Assembly: GCA_905221615.1 (NCBI GenBank) | Contig: CAJNDT010004924.1 | Location: forward strand, 319,501 to 383,500 | DNA length: 64,000 bases | Direction: 5' to 3' | Source of the DNA: Symbiodinium sp. CCMP2592 | Taxonomy: Eukaryota; Sar; Dinophyceae; Suessiales; Symbiodiniaceae | Part shown: in pieces, positions 1-12,641 of the stretch | Numbering within the stretch: the first letter of the stretch is position 1 | Layout: every line of letters begins with the position of its first letter | Notes under the pieces: generated by a model | Databases searched by the model: none | Seen by the model: the letters and a program-made list of their open reading frames with translations, nothing else | What the model was told of the DNA's origin: nothing | Position numbers and translations under genes: made by a program

Positions 1-89
1 CATGTACCGTACCCTATGTACCATCGTACCGTACCCCATTTAGCATGACATGGACCCCAATTGGGCACGGTCCGATGGTACAGGTACCC

Positions 90-215
90 GCGAAGCGTCC
101 CCTATATGTACCCTCGAAGCGTCCCCTATGTACCCTCGAGCCGTCCCCTATGTACCCTCGAAGCGTCCCCGATGTACCCCGGAAGCGTCCCCTAAACCGT
201 TCCCTATGGACGATT
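90..215. repeat. 22-bp tandem repeat, about five copies
   Basis: The unit reads CGAAGCGTCCCC followed by TATGTACCCT. About five copies follow each other with a few substitutions, an AT insertion in the first and a degenerate last copy. The sequence upstream (1-45) holds related GTACC-rich words, so the array may begin before the window. Confidence 0.85.
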
Positions 216-3200
216 ACGAAGTGTACCATGACGCATGTGGTCAATAGAAGCCATCTGTTTCATTACTCTTGAGGGCTGATAAAGCAGCGTCAGAAAATGA
301 TGCGCTTTGATCACGGAATAAGTTTTCGAACCAGCACGAGGTGTCACAACAAGATCAGGACAACCATGCAGATATTGACATTATAACGACATATCTCAAG
401 CAAGACATTGCAATGACACCCACGCGACTTCGCGCTTACAGGAAAAGATTCATAGTTGCCCGGGACGTTCAGTCTTACATTATGTGTTACTGAAGTCGCA
501 CACTATCCAAAACGTAACAGCGCGAACATCAACGAGACGTAAGCAGAGTTCAATCTGCCAAGCGCAGCACATTTCTGCAGTAGCTACTAGAAGTAGTGGT
601 TCCGCAACATCGCCGCATCAATTTCCCAGACAACAGGAAGCCGAAAAAGCAAGCACCACGAATGAATGAGTCACAAGACTTAAGTGTTCTAATGATATGA
701 CACGGTGTCGTTTCGACCTTGGTTCCGTCGTCAGGCTCATGCACAGTAGACTATTCCAATCCACAGTATTGTAGGTATTTTACGAAGCGTCCATGAAGGC
801 TCAGTTCCTGCATGGCATCCTAGAAGGCATGGCGCGGATCGAGGCTTCCAGTTTGGGGACATCACGGAATCAAGTGTTGCACACTTGTTTGTTGTGATGC
901 TTGTGGGCGGAGACAGGTGACTTGACAGGGCGTGTTTCGGGATTGCAGGATTCTGTCCGCTGTTGATGAAAGAAGCTTTTGCATGGCCGCAGTACAAGCT
1001 CCCTCGTTGCAAAGCCACGGCGGTCGGCATAATCAAGCTCTTGAGGCATGCTGTTGTTCGGCCTAGGTGCTCAGTAAGCACTGCAGGAGCTGGCTTGCAG
1101 ATTTCATGACACCCAACATAAGCCAGCACAGACTCAACAGCTGCAGCTGCATGATGACACAAGGCAGGAAGCCCGGACACTTCGGTGACAACTGGCTGCG
1201 GAGCTTCAACCGTCCTCTGACTTTTGCAATGGGCGTTTGCAGCGGCCAACCGGTGGAGCACCGAAGGCTGACATAGTTGAGCGATGAAAAGGCCCCTGCG
1301 CTGCCCTACGTTTCCATTGTGCAGGTCGACTCGCCCTCACGAGGAGCATTTCCCCATGTGGGTGATGAAGGTCGCTTGTTTTGAATGAAACGGGCATTTC
1401 TAATATCACCTCTGTCAAGGTGCAGATGCCAACCCACAGAGTTTAGTTGCGAACAGGAGGCTACCCGTGAACGTGATAGTGAGAGCCGAGCTGTGCTGAC
1501 CCCGGAGTCCTGAAGGTCAGCCACGTCCTGCGCATGACAGGCCACTGCAGGTTTAGAGGTGGCCGTGGTTTGGAGTTTGGACGGCCTCAGGTCAGGTCTA
1601 AAGGGGATTCTCATTTTCGCAGCATGAGCGTCTTGAGCTTGACTGCGGCACAGGCTCGCCTTTGAGCTACCAGGAGCTGCAGGCTGCCGGATTGCTGGTA
1701 AGCACCTGGCTCTCCCGTGATCTTTGCCGCTTTGCCCACTTCGGGTTTGGGTTTGGGCTCGAGTTTTCTTTCTTCGACGATTCAACATTACCAGGCCAGG
1801 TGGACCTAGCCGCGAGTGGAAGAATTCAGATCGTTGGAATCTTCTCGGGCGGTTGATGCCTCCCCCTTCCTTGAGAAGTGACAATTCCTAGGTTGGTCCA
1901 TCGTTTAATTGAATGACGGGTCCACTGCTGGAGCAGGGGAGGCTGCACAGCGTTTGTCTCTGATGTTTCGTGCTGAAGTATTGCATGCTGTTTCTCACAG
2001 TTTTGCATTGCTGACGGTTCTATGCCATGGCTCACAGCATGTAGACAAGCACACAGACGTCTAATCATAATCCACGTTGAGCAGGCTTGTTGTTTCCACA
2101 CTGAACTCTGCACTCGCCTTTTACCACTTCTACGCTGCAAGGGTTCCATCGTTTGTGCCAACGTTATAGAGAGGCCGTGCTGTAGACATTATAGCGGCAA
2201 GATGCACAAAGCGAGATGATCTGTAGTCCAATTGGAAGCTCACTTCATCTTGTGTGTTGATCAAGCGCTCACTGTTGCTCTCTGCACTCAATAACTAGAC
2301 TCTAGACATTATCGAAGGATCCCTCTCCAGCAGCTCGAGTGGTGCGGCAGTCTTCTGAAGCAGGGGACGTCCACGATGCAGAAGATGCGCTCATGGTGTC
2401 CGTGGCCTTCTGAAGGGAATCTCGGATTTCGCCCCAGCATGACTGAGGAGAATTCTCGTTTTGAAGGAACCTATAAGGAACCGGAAGTCGCAAGAGCCAA
2501 TGCTTCCCAGCAGGTTTGACGGCTGCAAAGCAGCCCGAGGTCTTGGTGGGTTCTGCATAGACATGGTCCGAGCAATTTTCCAGCTGTTACTGTGACCGGA
2601 ACCGCCCGAATGAACATCAATCGTTCCACATATTTTCATGCCTGGTTAGTCCTGCATGGCACAAGTGTGACGGGCTTCGTGCTTAAAGCAGGGCACTTGA
2701 TGCATGCCAAGAGCCAGCTCACTGTACCAACACGCACGAGCCACTCCGACGACATTGCCAATGGCTCACTGCTTCGGCTCCATTTCTTGATGCTTTCCCT
2801 GATGTCAGGCCGCTGGGTACGGAAAGCTTGCCGAGCTCGGGGCAGGGGACGTTTGTCGTGCCGGGGGCCTGGAAGAGTTGGGCAAGGCATGAAGGATCCA
2901 AGCCGAATCAGCTCCAGGGTAAACCCCAAACTCTGACGCAGCAAGGACGGAACCATATAGGCCAACTGGGTGGCATTTGAGCGCTTCACAGTCCCAAGCG
3001 CCAACGTCGAGCAATGGCGATGCAATTTTTTACCAGGAGGCATCTATATTTTCACACAGCCTCAGTGAGCTACAGTGCTTGCCACGGCCGTTAATATCCT
3101 CCAACTACGCAAGACATGAGTTCAAGTGGTCGCCTCCGAAGCCACAGGCGCGACAGGCAAGTCGCCGCGACGAAGTTGCCGTCATTGTTCAGAGCCGCGA

Positions 3201-4261
3201 GCACGATAAAGGTAGCTATGATGAACTTAAAAGCACATGAGTGGATTCGACCCACTAAGAGTCGACTGGAGCACACCAGTGACAAGTGCGAAAGAAGCAA
3301 ATACAGCACCCATTCATGCATCAGTTGTTCACATGCTGTCGTCAACTTTCATGGTCAGGTCGTGACCGCCGGGGGTGGCGCGAAAAACTCAAAGTGGCGC
3401 CTGATCTTCAATGACCTTCGTGTGAAGCACTCTCTGCGTGGACTCCGACACAAGTGTGGTAGAACCGAGGCTGAAGTCTTGTAGCATTGCTAGCAAGACT
3501 TCGGCCGTGATCCTCCTGAGAAACTAGATGCACTGTACAAGGCGCCAAATCCGGCAACGACTCATTGGCGTGCAGGCCTACAGGGGTTTGTAGAGATTCA
3601 ACAGTTCAACAGTTGGCGAGATAAGGATTTGGTTCAGTTTCGCCAACAACTGCAGCGCAGAGAAGTACCCTTGAGCCCCGGGGGGCGAATCTGCAATGGT
3701 ACTGTTACTGTAACTTCAGCATGCTAACTTTTTTTCAACCCTGAACCACTGGCAGATCAAAGACTGTGCAGGTGCAGAGCGCCGATTGGACCGAGGCGGC
3801 CTGTGGAAGCGCGCTGCTTGCCCTTAGAGGCTTGGCTTGCAGCCACGAGCGACCACCTTTGAATTGAATTTGAATGGTCGAAGGCTCCGGCTTGCTCGGC
3901 TGACGGCTGACTGCTCGAGGACAAGGTGGGCTTGGCGAGCTTCTGAAGCTGGGACGAAATCAGATGGAGCCATGGACTGCCGAAGCCAAAGAATAGGTAG
4001 GGATCACCGGATAGGATGTGAGGGGAGGAGTGGGTCGGTCATTTCCTATCCTATTAACACAGGATCCACTGGAGAGCCGACGTTCGGCCACCTCTTGGCT
4101 CCTAAAACTCAGAATCCCGACAGTCTTGATAAAAAAGGAATGTTGGCCGGCCTCGTGAACAGGCCCACGCAGGCAACATTTGAATGTGGCTTGTTGACCT
4201 GAGTCCGCGACTCTTGACAGCTTGCTGCCACTCATCGTTCGTCCACGCACTTGATTGTTTT
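216..4261. other. No recognisable gene
   Basis: Only short open frames on both strands, none with a recognisable motif or a convincing exon pattern. The longest (737-1261 and 1306-1884 on the minus strand) look like chance. Probably intergenic DNA upstream of the phosphorylase gene, though unrecognised exons cannot be excluded. Confidence 0.5.
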
Positions 4262-4289
4262 TGCTCCGCGCTCCCGCCTTCCCTCGCAG
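4262..4289 (+). promoter_or_regulatory. Putative spliced-leader trans-splice acceptor
   Basis: A C/T-rich run ends in CCCTCGCAG, 34 nt before the ATG at 4324. Dinoflagellate mRNAs commonly receive a spliced leader at such a pyrimidine tract plus AG. The short distance to the start codon of a recognised gene fits a 5' UTR. This is inferred from position and composition only. Confidence 0.45.
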
Positions 4290-4323
4290 CCGTAGCTGCC
4301 GCCCTCGCTGCGTCCTTGGACCC

Positions 4324-7158
4324 ATGGCAGACGAGGAGCCAGCAGCCAAGCGGCGGAAGGTCGGCTGAGATTGCTGCGAGATGTCTGAGTAGTCTAAGAA
4401 ACTAAGAATCGTCGCAGATGGGAGGCCTTGGCAAGGCTCGACTCTCAGGCGCGACGTCTGCTTTGCAGAGCTGATCGTAGCCATGCTTTGGGGACCCTCC
4501 GATCTGTCAAGGCATCATTTCCAGGTTAGGCAGCTGCTTGCAAGATCTTGCAAAGGCTGAACTGCTTGTTGTTTGCAGAAGAGATTAGTGATGGCTTTGA
4601 TGTTCTCGGAACAGGTCTCAGACTATCGTGAGCTAACAGTACGATTCTGCAGAGATTGCTGACGGAATTGACTGTCCTATCAAAGGAAGCAAAAATCAAT
4701 AAAGTCACACAAGAGATACATAGACAGGCAGATAGAAAGATGTAACTCATGATCAAGAGAGATTTGGACAGTGCCCTCGGCAACGTTTGCTTGCCGTTTC
4801 AGGCGTTTGTGCAGTCCAAGTCCGTGTATGCGGACACGAACGGTGTTCCCAGGCGCAGGGAACATATCAGACGAAAGCTTGGCTGCACCTGCAGAAGCGG
4901 CCCACACAACAGAGGAGTGGGGATCCACCACGTGTGCTACATCTTGGGCTGACCGACGACGAGACTCGCCAAAATCATGTCAGAATGCCGAAAGGCCGAC
5001 AACAGCACTTTGCCGATTTGCACCTCCTCGAACGAACTCTAAGCAGTTGAAAAGCATCAGGGCTGGGGCTAACTTCCGGCCGGCACATGGCTGCAAATCA
5101 TCTTCAGGAGATTGCCAACCGAGTGGTGGTTGTGGGCGGCCTGTTTGCAGCCGAACTACAGCATTCCATGGCAGTGTGTTCGGAATGCGAACTTGGGGAT
5201 GCTTTCGGTTCCGCGCATTTGTGCAGCACCTTACAACTGCAGTAGAGTATTCATCGATGCCAAAGTTCACGAGATTGCCAGTTCAGAGCAGAGAGGATTG
5301 GACTTGGTGTCATTCAGGCGTTGACTTGGGCAGTTGATCACCGCATCGGGCTGAAGGTATGAAAAAGATCGATGTGAGCCTGGTCCTATCCGAGGTCACC
5401 ACTCGCGAGCTGAGCTGCTAAGTGGTTTTCTGTCACCGGAGGCGCGGAAAGCGGACGCAACAACTCGGTGGTATTTTCTAGTTAGTAGTTCTGGCTGCAG
5501 GTTGCATCTCGAAGCGTAGGAAGGCCGGAAAGGCCCCTACGAAATTCCTTCGTCATCAAAGCCAGACGCGAGATGTTCACCACTCCTCATCCAAGATGCA
5601 GGGCTCCGAGGTCTTCAAGCTGGCATCGGACAGGGGATTCTTGGCCTACACCGGCCTTTACAACAACCAGAGGCGGGTTTTGGCTATGTGTGCTTTTCAA
5701 GCGACCTGGGCTGGCCGTAGATGGGACGCATGGGTAGTATCATGGAAGGGTCGATTTGGTGACTTCATGTGGGAGGATTTTTCATGCAGTCGTTGGCTGA
5801 GTTTCAGCATGCTGTCCGCCCTTCCGTTCAGCTTTCAAGGCTCAGCATCATATCGATCGGCATGGGCTTGTCCATGATGGACCCTCGGCAGCTCAGGTTT
5901 AGTCTTCTAAGTGTATGACCAGTCACATGATGCACTGCACGATCGATTACATCAACAACATCTTATACAGGGCAGGTTAAGTGTTTTGTTTCTGTCTCTG
6001 GTGCGCTTCAGGACTTCTTCGTGCGAGAAGCGCGTGCCATTGTGACGCTTGGTGCGACTGTTACCTTTTTTCCAGTCGGCCAAAGCCTTCCAGAAGCCTC
6101 AATTAAAGAGTTGACAGAAAGTCTCCAAGGAAAGGCCCCATGGCTATCGTTCGGCTCGGCACTTGCGGGTGCCTCCAGGAATGGGTGTGCCCCGACTCCA
6201 CTCATAGTGTGGTAACAGATCGGTGACCATGCAGGGTGTTGCATCAAGCAAACCCGGGCTGTTTGTGGACCGCTTCCCTTGGTGCTTGTGTGCCGAGGAA
6301 GGTGGGGTGCGTGAGCGTCGCCTCCGCAGGATCTGCACTGGTGCAGCGGAACTACAGTGGCTTGCTGCGTTGCCAGCAGTTCCGGGTCCAATTAGAGCAA
6401 CCCTCGGTGATCAAGACTTAAAGACTTAGTGAGTGTTTTTCACTGTGGGACGATTTGGGACCATTTGCGAAGTCAGCTTTCGTTTCGTGTCTTGATCAAC
6501 AAGACGAAGCACGGCGTCCCCACTTTTCTCGAACAGAAATCCTTCAAGGAGAAAGCCCGATGCTGGTCATCAGGTCACTTCGATTCGCCGGATGCCCATG
6601 CCGTGGCCCGGCGCTGCTGAGGCCGTATAGTAGCTGTACTGTAGTAGAGGCTAGCACCTGGGCAATGCGGCAATGTGCCTGTAGCGTTTATGCCACAAAT
6701 CCAACTAGGACTCGACCTGTCGTGGACCCCGACTCATTTTTCACATTGGAATCGTGATACCTGCAGATGCTTCGCGTTGTCTTGAAGATACACAATGTCA
6801 ACGCGGGAAAGGAGGTGGTGCCATAACAGGGCATGTGCTTGTACGTTGGCTGTTGCATCTGGTGAGACTCCACGCGGATGGGAGCTCACGGAAAGCATGT
6901 CAGCTTCGGCCACTGCACAAAGCTGCTGAATCTTACCATCTAAGGGCTCCGAGCCGTACTTGATCTCCGACCTCTGTATGCCAGATGCAGATGCGCGTTT
7001 GCAAGAAGAGCCAATATGGCCGACTCCTTATGTTTCCGATGTGAAGGGCGGATGACTATATGGAAGTTCGGAACAGGTGGTTTGTGAGCCAGCAGCAGAA
7101 TTGACATGGCACTCAAATGGGAGCTGACATAGACAACACGCGATATTAAGAGAGAGAG

Positions 7159-7196
<38 letters not shown>

Positions 7197-8668
7197 TAGA
7201 AGCAAGCCAGCAAGCAAGAGAGTATAGGGTGCCGCTAACGTGCGTGGGTGGGGGTAGCTCCCCCACCATTACCCTTGCGAAAGAAAAGAGAGAGTGCGAG
7301 AGCGAGCCCCGCAAAAGCCTTCGGTGGGGGGTAGCTCCTTACCACAACCCTGGCGAAGGAAGAGGGAGAGAAGGGTATCGCTGACTTCGCGGTCGTTGGG
7401 TTTGAGTTGGGTCAGGCTCCGTGCTTGCCACGACATTCGGGCTTCCTGTAAAATGGTCAAAGTTAAAGTGACGCTTCAACTTCTGCTTGAGCCTTGAGTA
7501 CTGTAGCGGAAATGGTTTGGGATGCAAAGAGCGAGGTATGGTGCTGCAAGGTGGACTCGCCAGCGCGCAAACCACAAGCGTTGCTCCCCTGTACCCCGTG
7601 CCATGCCTGTAAGTTTGGCCGTGATTAGATATCGCAGTGCATGTGTAAGTGAGACCACAGTCAGGCACGGAAGCCGATTCAACACGATCTCAGTCTTAGT
7701 TTACTGTCGACTCTTGTTGAAATATACTATTGTGGAGTACACAGTGCACTTGCATGCTTATCAACGAGATTCCAATAAACTCGGCAAAGGAACTCACTTC
7801 GCTCGTCGCCAGCTCTCTGCAAGAAGCTCTGGGGGCGCAGAAGGCACGAACAGCAGGGTCAAAAGTTGTAAACATCAACGGAAGGTTCCGGTACTGTTCC
7901 AAGAGCTCTGTACCGCATGTTTCGGATGATTTCTGACTGCACGCCGATGCGGCTACGGACACCCCTTTGTACTCTCCAGGTGGTCGAGGGCATCAACATC
8001 ACAGCTGATTCGTTTTACTCATCGCAGGGTCGCGCAGACCCTGCTTTCACAGACGAGCACCCTGGCGACGACGTTACATTTCACAACATGAGGGGTGCGC
8101 ACGGACCACAAACACGGACAGACAGAAGCACGCGCTGGCAGACAGCCAAGCGATGACGATGTGCTATGAGGAATCACGCTTATTCACGGTCAGCACATGA
8201 CACACATGCACGGAGAATCGTGACACCAAGTGCAAGCACAACACTCGAAACACTCCCGCCCATGTGCGCGCGCATGCGCTCTGCAAACACTTGGAGTGCA
8301 AAGCCCTTCAGAGCACTGCTTTCTCAGAACACGCAAATGCAGAAGACTCACAAGGCGTCTACGGAGATAGAGATCGAGAAACACACGTGGATATATTACA
8401 TGCGGGTGCTTGTCAGGGTCCCTGTTTGGGTCCTTATGATATTAGCACGGCACCTAATATTTGGGTTACCCCCAAAAAGGGACCCTAATTTAGACAACCA
8501 CCCATATATATATATATATATAAACATACACACTCACACACGTACAAATATACATGTATGTACACATATATGCACACACACACGTACACATACACATACA
8601 TCTACATATCCATATACACGCGTACAAACAAGCATATGCATACAAACATACATACATACGTAAAAACC

Positions 8669-8701
<33 letters not shown>

Positions 8702-10588
8702 ACACATCCGTGTATGTATATGCATATATACACCGCATGCAGGCATATGTTGTTTACAATCTGTAAGTTTGTACACATCATGCAACACAAAGTGAGTCAT
8801 GCAGTGTACACCACACTCATACACGTACGAGTACATAAGCAAGTACATGTGTATGTACACATGCGTCTACATATGCGTGCCCCTTGCAGCCATCCACGAT
8901 TGTAAGCGGAATATGTCTTACAGGCGCGGCGGGGTTTTGCTGTCACCCGGTTCGCCCATCATATGACTTCATTTCGATCCGCAGAAGATCGTGTGAAGCC
9001 TACCTTGTGCAAGTGCAGGAATCGGAATCGAAGATTGCCACCACAGAAATCTTCAATCTTCGGTGACACTCCTTGACATGAAAGCTGTTTCAACTCTTCG
9101 ACACTCAATCGACGGCTCGTGCCGTGCATTCCGTTTGAGTTTAGCCAGCTCAATGTAACTTGCCGACTTACACGAGTTACCAGTTGCACCAGATCCATGG
9201 ATTCGCCATGTCATACTTTGTTGTATTGTATTTTGCTGTTTGCTTTCAGCCAAGCCTGCGTTTGTGAAGCTCTATGAGCGGTGTTGTAATGAATGTTTTC
9301 TGCAAGTAGGATCCTGACAAGAGGCCCTTTTTCCGCTCATTGGTGCTGTTTCTGATCATTTACTGTAAATCCTGCTGTTCGTAGGCCATCGTTAAGCTTT
9401 ATGGTCCCTATGCCCTGTACATCCCCGTTGCTGCAACCTGAGATCCGACCGGAAATCGTTCGTGCGAAGCACCTGCGGCAATTTGTGTAGTTTATCCTAG
9501 GATTACGCAAGTGTCTAGTATGTGTGCCTTTCGGCCGCGTGAGCATTTTACACTTCTATATCTTCTATCTCCTGGATCCTAAAAATCTTCGACCATGAAT
9601 GGTCACACCGTAGTCTGAATTATTAGCAAATATGAGCAGACTGTAGCGTACCGTTTGCATGAGCCCTAGGTAGAGTGGCCTCCACCAAGTTAACTCTAAA
9701 CTTCCCTAAACTCGAATCTCCGTTGTTATCCAAGATAATGTTCATGTCTTTTTTTCATGTTAGCTGTTGGAGGGCCTGAGTACAATGCGCATGACCTCTT
9801 GCGATTCCGCACCAGGTCACGCTCCACAACGGTCTGTTTACTTGTACATGGCGCATTCATTGCAATAACGTCCGCTGTAATCCTACATCACTATCCTCCC
9901 CATCCTGCGCAACAGGTACTGAATGAGACTCGTGTATCTGTGATGTCGTGTGACCTCTCTTCCTCTGCGGCTGCGAGAATATCTGTTCCTGTACAATCTG
10001 TACTGTCCCTTCTGTAGTCCGAACGACAATTTCTTGTGTCTGCAGCCATGAATACACATGCCAATGTTCGCGTGAGCAGAACCTCCCCATGTACCGTGAC
10101 TACACAGAACAGCCATAATATGTCTGGCTTGGCGTGCGCAGTCGCGGACTGCACGCAAACAAGGCCTGCAACAAGGTTTCAGCATCTTGGGATGCATGGA
10201 CTACCTTGCAAAAATTGCTGCTTAGCCTCTGCGGATCGGAGACATGAAAATATGTTCCTAGACCTATATATCTATACACACACATGATATGTGTGTATAT
10301 ATATATATATATATATTATACAAGTATGTAGTCTCTACCTATTATATACATGATTATATATATTAATGCACGAGACCCTTTCCTGAAACAACATATCTGT
10401 CTTCCAGAAACGAGGCAGGAGCCCTGATTGACTCAAGTGCGATCTATGGTCCAACAAGTTAGTATTTTTGGGTGGGATCTGATGCTCACCCTGGGTATAG
10501 GCTTGTATAAGAGCTTGGCATATTTGAGCCTTTCGAGGCGCACGCTCGCACGCACTGGCTCACACACGCTCACGCACGCACACGCACA

Positions 10589-10637
<49 letters not shown>

Positions 10638-11353
10638 TCGCATCACTCACTCGCTCGCGTCCTGTTCGGCTCGGCAGCACACTCAGGAACAGCATGCTGA
10701 TTGAGAAGGTGCTGCAGCGATACCCCAAGGCCATCACCATGGCTTCTCAGCACGCAAATCGTATCAACATTTCATAACCCTCCCCTCAGCGCCAAGTCTT
10801 GCAAAGCCTCGACTGCCCAAGGAGATGGAGTCGTTTCAGCTCTTCCATTTGGCCCGCAGCAGCCTGCCGAAGGCCAGATCCAATAACCAGAGCCTTTTGT
10901 TGTGGTCCACAATCATTTCTTCAACAACGTCTGTAACATTGAGCTCGGTTTCGTTCCGTTCTAGTTGCCTTCTGGAATGCGTTTCCCGCTGCTTCTCAGG
11001 ACATGGCATTGTTGGAAGTGTAGGGTCAACTTGGAGTAATCCGGGTTTTGTTTCGAGCTTTTGGAGTGCCTCAACCCCCCAATCAGCCCTGCGTACCCTT
11101 GAACCCTGATAAGCCTGCTGTATGAGTACATACCGCACTATCGGTTACTGTACACCTCCATTCCTGCACTGGACAACGACGACGACGACGACTACTACTA
11201 CTACTACTACAACGACGACTGCTACTACTACGACGACGACTACTACTACTACTGCTACTGCTGCTGCTACTACTGTTGTTACTACCACTACTACTACTAC
11301 CACCACTACTACTACTACTACTACTGCTACTACTACTACTGCTACTGCTACTC

Positions 11354-11391
<38 letters not shown>

Positions 11392-11800
11392 GCTACTGCT
11401 ACTGCTACTGCTACTGCTGCTAGTACTACTACTACTACTGCTACTGCTACTGCTACTGCTACTGCTACTTTACTGCGCCGGTACATACTGGTACTGTAAT
11501 GCTACTGCATTCGACGACTGTACTAATGCTGTACACCTGTCTGAAGAGCAGATCAGACCAAGGATGCACCAACTTCACACGCGCTTACAACGAGCTTATC
11601 TCCATCTATAGCCCAACCATGCCCAATCCCTACACCGAGCATACATTCAGGGCATCCGGGAATGGTTATGGCGGGGCCTCCCATTGAACAGAGTGCAACG
11701 TCTGTTGCACAGACTGCGCCACGCCCAGGGCAGCATCAAGGCTGCGGCTGCAGTCGTCAACGTCGCGAACCGCCCCACAGGAGCGCTAGGGCAGCTATAG
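4324..11800 (+). CDS. Uridine/nucleoside phosphorylase, about 16 exons
   Basis: Cleaves nucleosides with phosphate to give base and ribose-1-phosphate (pyrimidine/purine salvage). Exons read by eye: 4324-4359 (MADEEPAAKRRK), 4803-4852, 4915-4960 (VLHLGLTDD), 5108-5149 (EIANRVVVVGG), 5282-5356 (FRAERIGLGVIQAL), 5602-5672 (VFKLASDRGFLAYTGLY), 5840-5879 (LSIISIGMGLSMM), 6012-6046 (DFFVREARAIV), 6130-6178 (KGPMAIVRLGTCGC), 6299-6359 (VASAGSALVQRNYSG), 6574-6602, 6767-6814, 7980-8072 (ITADSFYSSQGRADP), 10687-10741 (LIEKVLQRYPKAITM), 10822-10872 (EMESFQLFHLARSS), 11729-11800 (SIKAAAAVVNVANRPTG). These match, in order, the conserved blocks of the PNP/UDP family, including the phosphate-site R-GTCG and the nucleoside-site MEMESF. 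Donors are mostly GC or GA. The 7980/10687 junction does not close in frame, so an exon may be missing there. The stop at 11798 may be real, or a further exon may follow. The basic N-terminal PAAKRRK could be a nuclear signal. Confidence 0.85.
7149..7193. repeat. (AG)n(AT)n microsatellite
   Basis: An AG run passes directly into an AT run inside an intron of the phosphorylase gene. Confidence 0.95.
8500..8735. repeat. Cryptic TA/CATA/CA simple repeat
   Basis: Alternating purine-pyrimidine DNA built of TATA, CATA and CACA words, with pure TA runs near 8507-8522 and 8680-8702. It lies in the long intron between the SSQGR exon and the LIEKVL exon. The open frames here are artefacts of the repeat. 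Confidence 0.9.
10271..10317. repeat. (CA)n-(TG)n-(TA)n microsatellite with small palindrome
   Basis: ACACACAT-GAT-ATGTGTGT forms a short inverted repeat, followed by a TA run. Intronic. Confidence 0.85.
10590..10634. repeat. (CA)n microsatellite
   Basis: About 22 CA units directly upstream of the LIEKVL exon of the phosphorylase gene. Confidence 0.95.
11170..11470. repeat. Interrupted (TAC)n/(ACG)n triplet repeat
   Basis: About 300 bp of TAC with GCT, ACG and TTG interruptions, in the last recognised intron of the phosphorylase gene. Frames reading poly-Thr or poly-Leu through it are artefacts. Confidence 0.95.
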
Positions 11801-12137
11801 GACACGCCGGGACTGAAACTGCTGGAGCTGTTGCTGCTGCTTCTGCAGCTTCTGCTGCTACTGCAACGCTCACTCGTAACCCGATGCAGCAGCCAACTCT
11901 AGTCGCACTGAAAAAAACTTGCATGAGAGCCGGCTACAGAACAGCTCGAAGAAGTTCCCATACGCATCAGTGCGAGGAGATGTGGTAGACGGCGAGGCAC
12001 GGGGAAAAGGGGCGCTGCATGGTCAGACCAGCGCATGGTTTGGAGCCGAGTTTCAATGCGTTCAATTGCATGCCGTCAGCTTCTACTATATATATAGTGG
12101 CTATAAAGGCCACACGACCGGAGACCTACAAGGGCTC

Positions 12138-12234
12138 GTAGCAGGCGCTTCGCTGCGCCGAGCGCGACGGAGGCCGAGCTCTACTCCAGGCCATATACCC
12201 GCCGAAGCGGGGAAGGGACCTTCGCGCCTGCTAC
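12138..12234. other. Possible structured RNA or foldback element
   Basis: GTAGCAGGCGC (12138-12148) is the exact reverse complement of GCGCCTGCTAC (12224-12234). Between the arms sit CCCGC-CGAA-GCGGG (12198-12211), a perfect stem with a tetraloop, and GGAG/CTCC and GCGC pairings. The nested, GC-rich layout is unlike the flanks. It could be a structured RNA, a small SINE-like or foldback repeat, or chance; no family is recognised. Confidence 0.4.
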
Positions 12235-12641
12235 TCAAACTCTACTCTTACTCCTATGGCTCGTGTCCTTTGAAGTCCCCTGAAAGTTCATGAACATCAA
12301 CGGCAGGTCAGCGTCTATGCTGTAAAGACAGGCCCTCGGGCAGACAGTTGTCGATCGAAGCGATTGTTGCGCAGGCCTTATCGAAGTTGAAGCTTTGATG
12401 CGCAGCGCTACTTATCGCCATGCGAAGCTTCGATTGGAAGGTTTGCTGGTGCGCGCGTGGAAAAAGTAGGGGCTGCCCGCAGGATATCATGCAGAAAATG
12501 CCCAACGTCTTTCTATGATGAAGCGTTTGAAATCCTCCAGTGGCTCAAATTTGAAGCGAGAGGCCGAGGCAGCTCAGACATGTTTCTGCCGAAATTCGCA
12601 GAGGTAGCCACATAGCTTGCTACAGTTCGGAGCCTGCGGCC

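Noticed and set aside
6529-6620. Open frame with ESPMLVIR resembling the phosphorylase GPM-IVR block
   Set aside because: The true block (KGPMAIVRLGTCGC) is at 6130-6178 and joins in frame. This one does not continue into GTCG and overlaps the acceptor region of another exon.
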